Shown here: piece after piece, positions 42,634 to 46,796 of the stretch
How positions within the stretch are numbered: the first letter of the stretch is position 1
Layout: every line of letters starts with the position of its first letter
NCBI GenBank assembly: GCA_900551145.1
Contig: URUQ01000001.1
Coordinates: forward strand, 1 to 46,796
Source of the DNA: an uncultured Eubacteriales bacterium
GTDB taxonomy: Bacteria; Bacillota; Clostridia; Christensenellales; CAG-917
DNA: 46,796 nucleotides
Reading direction: 5' to 3'
Notes under the pieces: generated by a model
What the model was told of the DNA's origin: nothing
Seen by the model: the letters and a program-made list of their open reading frames with translations, nothing else
Database searches by the model: none
Program-made: the position numbers and the translations under genes

Positions 42634-43749
42634 ATGGGATTTATTAAAAAACAACTTCTCAAAGTCATTCAATGGGAAGACAGTAGTCAAAATACTCTCG
42701 TTCACAAATTTGAGTATGATGATAGATATGCCATTATGAAGGGATCGGAGCTTATCGTAAGACCTTCACAAGCGGCAGTTTTCGTATACCGCGGATCTGT
42801 TTGCGACGTTTTCACGGAAGGCAACTGGAAGCTCGAAGAAGGTTCAACTCCCGTTCTCACCGCAATTGCAAACTGGAAATATGCCTTTGAAAACCCCAAA
42901 CAAGTTGATGTTTATTACGTCAACCTCAAACGCTTTACGCAAATGAAGTGGGGGACGCCCAATCCGATTATGATGCGCGACAAGGATTTCGGCATGATCC
43001 GCATCGCAGGTCACGGTGAATATTCCTTCCATGTCATGAATCCGGAACTCTTTATGAAAGAGATTTACGGCACGACGCATTCCTACAAGACGGAAGATAT
43101 CGAAGAACATCTCAAATCTTTGGTACTTGCAGAACTTACAGATTTGCTCGGTGAGTGTGAAATTCCCGCACTCGAACTTGCCGCCAACTATATCGAACTC
43201 GGCGAAACCGCGGCGAAGCAAGTCGCACCGAGATTTAACGAAATCGGTCTTGACATCGACAATATCATCATTCGCAACTTCAAACTTCCCGAAGCAGTCG
43301 AGAAGGCAATGGACAAGCGCACCACACTCGGCGTATTCGATGGCAAGATGAACGATTACGCACAATACGAATCGGTCCAAGCAATGCGTGACGCGGCAAA
43401 GAACCCCGGTATGGGCGGTATGTTCGGCGCGGCAGGTATCGGCCTCGGTATGGGAGCAAGAGTGGGCAACCAATTTGCACAAAATCTTGACGAAGCAAGT
43501 GCGCAAAAGGTCAAATGCACCAAATGCGGAGCCAGTGTAAAAGCAGGCATGAAATTCTGCCCCGAATGCGGAGCGAAAATTAGCGTAGGCGCAACTGTAA
43601 AATGCGCAAAATGCGGAGCGGAAGTCCCCGAAGGAAGCAAATTTTGCCCCGAATGCGGACAACCTATGAGTGTAACTTGCCCCAAGTGCAACGCCACCTT
43701 GAAGGCGGGCATCAAGTTCTGCCCCGAGTGCGGAGCAAAACTCTACTAA
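42634..43749 (+). CDS. YdjI-like SPFH (band 7) domain protein with three zinc ribbons (371 aa)
   Basis: Residues about 30-220 are an SPFH/band-7-like domain of the YdjI or virion-core-protein type (MGFIKKQLLKVIQWED is the typical start). A Gly/Met/Ala-rich hinge at 257-277 follows, then three CxxC...CPxCG zinc ribbons (about 295-313, 324-342, 349-366). In Bacillus subtilis YdjI belongs to the ydjFGHI set, in which YdjG and YdjH recruit the PspA homologue YdjF and YdjI to the membrane under stress. The next gene here is YdjG-like, which supports the match. No transmembrane segment is seen, so membrane contact would be through partners. It has its own promoter and is separated from the giant gene by a strong terminator. 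Confidence 0.8.
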   Translation: MGFIKKQLLKVIQWEDSSQNTLVHKFEYDDRYAIMKGSELIVRPSQAAVFVYRGSVCDVFTEGNWKLEEGSTPVLTAIANWKYAFENPKQVDVYYVNLKRFTQMKWGTPNPIMMRDKDFGMIRIAGHGEYSFHVMNPELFMKEIYGTTHSYKTEDIEEHLKSLVLAELTDLLGECEIPALELAANYIELGETAAKQVAPRFNEIGLDIDNIIIRNFKLPEAVEKAMDKRTTLGVFDGKMNDYAQYESVQAMRDAAKNPGMGGMFGAAGIGLGMGARVGNQFAQNLDEASAQKVKCTKCGASVKAGMKFCPECGAKISVGATVKCAKCGAEVPEGSKFCPECGQPMSVTCPKCNATLKAGIKFCPECGAKLY

Positions 43750-43771
43750 TAATCGCTATAACGGAATATAG

Positions 43772-44845
43772 ATGGCCGGTGATTTTTCTTACAGCGTATC
43801 TTCTGTCGTGAAATGCGATAACTGTGGAGCGGACATGACGTTCGACCCCTCTATTAATGCGCTCAAATGCAAATATTGCGGTGCAACGCACCCCGTTGAC
43901 AAGAAGATAAGTTATAGAAGGGATTACCTCTCAGAGGTCGCTCACGGCGAAGTTGCCATGGACACGCAAGTGTACAAATGTCCCAACTGTGCGGGTGATA
44001 TTCCGCTCGAATCTTACGATACGGCGGTTAAGTGCCCCTATTGCGGTGCAACCAACGTCATCAAGCTCGAAGACCTCAAAGGATTGAAGCCCGACAGTAT
44101 ACTTCCGTTTGCCATATCTCAACAAGATGCGTCCGACTCGGGCAAAAAGTGGATAAAAAAGAAATTTTTTGCACCTATTAAACTCAAACGTAGTTTTGCG
44201 GTCAACAACTTCAAGGGCGTATATATCCCGTCCTATGCGTTCACCACGCAGACCGATTCAAGTTACGAAGGAAGGTTCGGCGAGAGAAAGACAAGAATGG
44301 TGGGCAGCGGAAAAGACCGCCATATGGAGACGTATATCGATTGGTACAATGTCAGCGGAACAACAGACAGGTACTTTGAGGACGTGCCCGTCGAAGCAAG
44401 CACTCAACTCACGCAAAAGGAACTAAACAAAATTTTGCCTTACGACACCGAGAATGTCGAGGCGTACAACAAGGACTACATAGCGGGCTTCAACGCCGAG
44501 AGATACGACACGTCGCTTCACGACGGATTCACGATTGCGCAAGGACAAATGGACGACGCAATCCGCCAGCAAATTGTATCGAGCTACGGCGCGGACGTCG
44601 TCGATTATCTCAACGTCGATACGAATTACAATGATACCAAATTCCGTTATATGTTATTGCCCCTTTGGGTTTGCGCCTACAAGTATCGCAAAAAAGCGTA
44701 CCGATTTATAATCAACGGTCGCACGGGCAAATCAACGGGCAAATCACCCGTATCACCGCTCAAAGTCATCATCACTATACTCATCGCGCTCGGACTTATC
44801 GTGCTTGCGGTGTGGCTGTGGCTCAACAGCGGCGGTTCAAACTAA
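43772..44845 (+). CDS. YdjG-like TFIIB-type zinc-ribbon membrane protein (357 aa)
   Basis: Two N-terminal zinc ribbons (C15, C18, C33, C36 and C70, C73, C88, C91) are followed by a beta-rich cytoplasmic domain (FNNFKGVYIPSYAF-like block at about 145-160) and one membrane helix near the C-terminus (about 333-353). The same layout is known for B. subtilis YdjG, a membrane partner of the YdjI/PspA stress system. It starts 22 bp after the YdjI-like gene with only a weak GGA ribosome binding site, which suggests coupled translation. No PspA or YdjH homologue is in the window. Confidence 0.75.
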   Translation: MAGDFSYSVSSVVKCDNCGADMTFDPSINALKCKYCGATHPVDKKISYRRDYLSEVAHGEVAMDTQVYKCPNCAGDIPLESYDTAVKCPYCGATNVIKLEDLKGLKPDSILPFAISQQDASDSGKKWIKKKFFAPIKLKRSFAVNNFKGVYIPSYAFTTQTDSSYEGRFGERKTRMVGSGKDRHMETYIDWYNVSGTTDRYFEDVPVEASTQLTQKELNKILPYDTENVEAYNKDYIAGFNAERYDTSLHDGFTIAQGQMDDAIRQQIVSSYGADVVDYLNVDTNYNDTKFRYMLLPLWVCAYKYRKKAYRFIINGRTGKSTGKSPVSPLKVIITILIALGLIVLAVWLWLNSGGSN

Positions 44846-44885
44846 CAAATAAAATTTACATAATATACAATCGGAGGTAATAACA

Positions 44886-45086
44886 ATGATTACGAAAGAT
44901 ATGCTCATCATCGATGTTCTTGCACAAGGCGATCCCGATAAACTCGCAGAAGTATTGCAAGATAGCGGAATGCACTGCTTGCATTGCATGCTCGCACACG
45001 GCGAAACTCTTGAAGAGGCAGCGGCTGTGCACGGCATCAACGTGGATGAACTTGTTGCAAAACTCAACAAAGTCGTTGAAGGCTAA
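44886..45086 (+). CDS. DUF1858 domain protein (66 aa)
   Basis: A complete stand-alone DUF1858 domain: MITKDMLIIDVLAQGD, then CLHCMLAHGETLEEAA with C31 and C34, and a C-terminal helix. The domain is known alone or fused to hybrid-cluster, ScdA-like and other Fe-S/redox proteins, where the CxxC pair is thought to sense or bind metal or nitric oxide. GGAGG lies ten bases ahead of the start. It is 40 bp downstream of the YdjG-like gene and may share its mRNA. Confidence 0.85.
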   Translation: MITKDMLIIDVLAQGDPDKLAEVLQDSGMHCLHCMLAHGETLEEAAAVHGINVDELVAKLNKVVEG

Positions 45087-45091
45087 AACCG

Positions 45092-45143
45092 CGCTAAATA
45101 GCGACTAACTTTGGACGCGATTGACGCATAGCGTAACAATCGC
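45092..45143 (+). other. Two hairpins downstream of the DUF1858 gene
   Basis: CGCTA (45092-45096) pairs with TAGCG (45099-45103). GCGATTG (45117-45123) pairs with CAATCGC (45137-45143), and inside it ACGC (45124-45127) pairs with GCGT (45131-45134). AATAGCGA (45097-45104) could alternatively pair with TCGCTATT (45140-45147), so the two hairpins and a longer one compete. Confidence 0.5.
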
Positions 45144-45151
45144 TATTCCGT

Positions 45152-45229
45152 CACTGCGTTCCTTACAGTGCCCCAAGTCCGCCAACTCATTTACGATTAG
45201 TAAATTAGGGTTGTCTGACTTGGGGCACT
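45152..45229 (+). terminator. Large nested hairpin with 13 bp arms and T-rich tail
   Basis: AGTGCCCCAAGTC (45167-45179) and GACTTGGGGCACT (45217-45229) are perfect reverse complements. Between them ATTTAC (45189-45194) pairs with GTAAAT (45200-45205). A TTTCTTGTTCTT tract follows, so it can terminate the DUF1858 transcript. CACTG (45152-45156) pairs with CAGTG (45166-45170), overlapping the outer arm, so two exclusive folds are possible. Confidence 0.55.
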
Positions 45230-45252
45230 TTCTTGTTCTTCATCTAAATATC

Positions 45253-45404
45253 GCAGTTTTAGCAATCGTAGTAGTTTTTATTAAACGTATTGCAGTTTTA
45301 GCCTTGTTGTAATTGCGCTCCTCGGGGTGCTTGACACGATTGACTTCGTAATAATCACTATTAAACGCGTTATTCATCTATTTATTGCAGTTTTAGCAAT
45401 CGTA
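45253..45404 (+). repeat. Short direct repeats (GCAGTTTTAGCAATCGTA)
   Basis: GCAGTTTTAGCAATCGTA occurs at 45253-45270 and 45387-45404, and its first 11 bases at 45292-45302. TATTAAACG occurs near 45279 and 45359. The unit order suggests a partly decayed tandem duplication in non-coding DNA. There is no repeat-spacer regularity like CRISPR. Confidence 0.6.
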
Positions 45405-45440
45405 ACAATTGATATACCGCATACGAATACTCCTCTCGTC

Positions 45441-45462
45441 ATTCCGAGCGAAGCGTGGGAAT
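45441..45462 (+). repeat. REP-like intergenic element
   Basis: ATTCCGAGCGAAGCGTGG leads into GGAAT, so ATTCC (45441-45445) and GGAAT (45458-45462) form inverted ends. From memory, very similar ATTCCGAGC...GGAAT sequences are dispersed between genes in many bacterial genomes. Only one copy is in this window. Confidence 0.4.
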
Positions 45463-45550
45463 CAAGGCGTAGCCGCACTTTCAATATTCCTCAACTGCGC
45501 GAGGCGCGCAATATTACTTGCAGACGCACGACAAACATAGAGTTTTATCG

Positions 45551-46057
45551 TCACATAACACGACATAGGGCGCACGCGATAAGCGCGCCGAGTATGGTTG
45601 CAAATATGGACACGGGGATTGCGTAGCGCAACTTTTTGGCCTTGCAAGCAGACAAATATACGGCGGAAATATAGAAAATCGTTTCGCTTCCGCCCGCAAT
45701 TACGGCGGCGCATCTTGCTATATACGAGTCCGCGCCGTAGCGTGAAATTATGTCTTCGAGCAGCGCGATCGTGCCGTTTCCCGAAAGCGGAACGAGCAAA
45801 ATAAGCTCGGCGATTTCGCTTGGAATTCCTATATATCCGAGTGGTTTTGCAAGCAGTTTCGCCACCTCTTCGCTGAGCCCGCTTGCCTTGAAAAGTGCTA
45901 TGCAAACGAATATGGTTGCTATATACGGGAAGATGCTTTTTACAAGCGAAAGAGAGTCTTTCGTGCCTTGCAGAAAGCAGTCGTAGACGCGCACTTTTTT
46001 TAGCGCGCATACGATTATCATAAGCAGTAAAATGACGGGGAGTATATAGACGCTCAT
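45551..46057 (-). CDS. spmB: Spore maturation protein B
   Basis: A 168-residue membrane protein with several hydrophobic segments. The nucleoside-recognition (Gate) domain signature is visible in PLGYIGIPSEIAELILLVPLSGNGTIALLED, and GGSETIFYISAVYLSA matches the conserved second half of SpmB. In Bacillus and Clostridium SpmA and SpmB are needed for spore core dehydration and heat resistance. The start overlaps the stop of spmA by four bases (ATGA), so translation is coupled. Length is close to that of known SpmB proteins. Confidence 0.9.
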   Translation of the reverse strand: MSVYILPVILLLMIIVCALKKVRVYDCFLQGTKDSLSLVKSIFPYIATIFVCIALFKASGLSEEVAKLLAKPLGYIGIPSEIAELILLVPLSGNGTIALLEDIISRYGADSYIARCAAVIAGGSETIFYISAVYLSACKAKKLRYAIPVSIFATILGALIACALCRVM

Positions 46058-46722
46058 TTGTTTTTCCTCAATCTCGAAGTGCGCTTAAAATTGCAAAAAG
46101 CGGGTTTTATGCGATTGTTTTTCAATGATAAAATAGGTGTTGCGTCGTTATTTGCGTTTTTATTTGTCTGTTTTTTGAGTGATAAAACCTTGCAAATTAT
46201 CATACCGCAAAGCGTTGCGATACCGCTCGATATGAGGGTTGGCGCCATTATATCCGACGCGCTTTGAGAGCCGTGCGAGGCTCGCATCGCAACCACTGTT
46301 GCGGGTATAAGTTGTATGGACGTGGCGTTGATTACAAGGAGCATAATCATATTGTCTGTTGCCTTTATGCTGCCGTCTTCCATTGCGCTCATTGCCTTGA
46401 TGCCGGCGGGGGTTGCGACGCCTCCCATACTCAACATATTTGCGGACAGATTGATGCATATCCAATCGTACGCTTCCTCGCTTTCGTTTTTGAAAATTTT
46501 GCGAGCAACGGGTTTTAACAACTTGGACAATTTTTTGTCGAGTTTGGTCTTGGTCATCATATCGAGGACGGACAGCCACACGGCGTAAATCGCCGTGAGT
46601 TTTATAATCAGCGTGATTGCCTGTCCCACGCCGTCAATCATCGTGGGGAAAGCGCTTTCGGGAGATTTGATTATCATTGCTACGATAGACGCAAACGTTA
46701 TCAATAAAAAGGCTATATTCAT
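46054..46722 (-). CDS. spmA: Spore maturation protein A
   Basis: A 222-residue Gate-domain membrane protein, with SANMLSMGGVATPAGIKAM and NATSIQLIPATVVAMRA as the clear SpmA blocks. The C-terminus after SLKKQTNKN is a basic tail of about 35 residues not expected from the usual length near 195. No ribosome binding site precedes the ATG at 46722, and only 33 native bases remain upstream, so the promoter is cut off. It partners with spmB. Confidence 0.88.
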   Translation of the reverse strand: MNIAFLLITFASIVAMIIKSPESAFPTMIDGVGQAITLIIKLTAIYAVWLSVLDMMTKTKLDKKLSKLLKPVARKIFKNESEEAYDWICINLSANMLSMGGVATPAGIKAMSAMEDGSIKATDNMIMLLVINATSIQLIPATVVAMRASHGSQSASDIMAPTLISSGIATLCGMIICKVLSLKKQTNKNANNDATPILSLKNNRIKPAFCNFKRTSRLRKNK

Positions 46723-46755
46723 AGTATAAGTTTATTTTTGCGCACGATAGTATAT

Positions 46756-46796
46756 CTGTCTCTTATACACATCTCCGAGCCCACGAGACGGACTCC
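46756..46796 (+). other. Illumina Nextera adapter sequence (artefact)
   Basis: CTGTCTCTTATACACATCT (46756-46774) is the 19 bp Tn5 mosaic end used in Nextera libraries. CCGAGCCCACGAGAC (46775-46789) is the read-2 adapter, and the last seven bases GGACTCC match the start of i7 index N705. This is untrimmed library sequence and not part of the genome. Confidence 0.97.

Noticed and set aside
45087..45550. tRNA or integron attC site in the hairpin-rich island
   Set aside because: No cloverleaf or CCA-end pattern was found. AAC and GTT boxes are present in the nested hairpin, but the consensus spacing of attC and any integrase or cassette are missing.
46756..46774. Tn5 transposon end
   Set aside because: It is followed at once by library adapter and index bases and ends the contig, so it is library-made.

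Overview
The window looks like one end of a contig from an uncultured, anaerobic member of the Clostridia (Bacillota). Support comes from an oxygen-sensitive 2-hydroxyacyl-CoA dehydratase-type gene set, spmA/spmB sporulation genes, a collagen-like protein of exosporium type, a YdjG/YdjI-like envelope-stress pair, Gram-positive style ribosome binding sites and many rho-independent terminators. Base composition is near balanced. Leucine is mostly CTC, CTT or TTG, and because TTA, CTA and TCA are rare on the sense strand, long meaningless open frames appear antisense to the real genes. The last 41 bases are Illumina Nextera adapter, so the true sequence ends at 46755.

Layout. (1) 1-3640, minus strand: a probable operon with a CooC-type P-loop ATPase, two 2-hydroxyacyl-CoA dehydratase-family subunits and the start of their ASKHA-type activator ATPase, which runs off the left edge. 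(2) 3971-4723: a collagen-like protein. (3) 4924-10006: a HAAS/DUF1700-like membrane protein, an HxxxDG acyltransferase, a YczE/YitT-like membrane protein divergent from an HSL-type esterase with dyad operators between them, and a small membrane protein. (4) 10221-13922: a GH127/DUF1680-like protein that seems to have lost its metal/catalytic cysteines, a PH-domain membrane protein and an orphan soluble FtsK-type motor. (5) 14056-15186, minus: a DUF1624-type membrane acyltransferase with a probably leaderless transcript. (6) 15688-42399: one 26.7 kb gene for a lipoprotein of 8903 residues, 57 percent of the window. (7) 42634-45086: an SPFH/zinc-ribbon protein, a TFIIB-type zinc-ribbon membrane protein and a DUF1858 protein. 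(8) 45087-45550: a non-coding island of hairpins and short repeats. (9) 45551-46722, minus: spmB and spmA.

The outstanding object is the giant lipoprotein. It has a clear lipobox signal peptide. About 14 degenerate copies of a beta-rich module follow, most closed by a Ser/Thr/Asp/Ala-rich linker and a short amphipathic helix. Tyr/Gly-rich inserts are scattered through loops, and a tail of about 2280 residues looks Ig-like. There is no LPXTG motif or C-terminal membrane segment, so the N-terminal lipid would be its only membrane anchor. Its promoter has perfect -35 and -10 hexamers 17 bp apart and sits beside paired copies of the palindrome AGATATCT, with a third copy 220 bp upstream. The tandem modules resemble, by pattern only, lipid-binding half-barrels of the LppX/LprG/LolA type. 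That fold assignment is inference and needs structure prediction.
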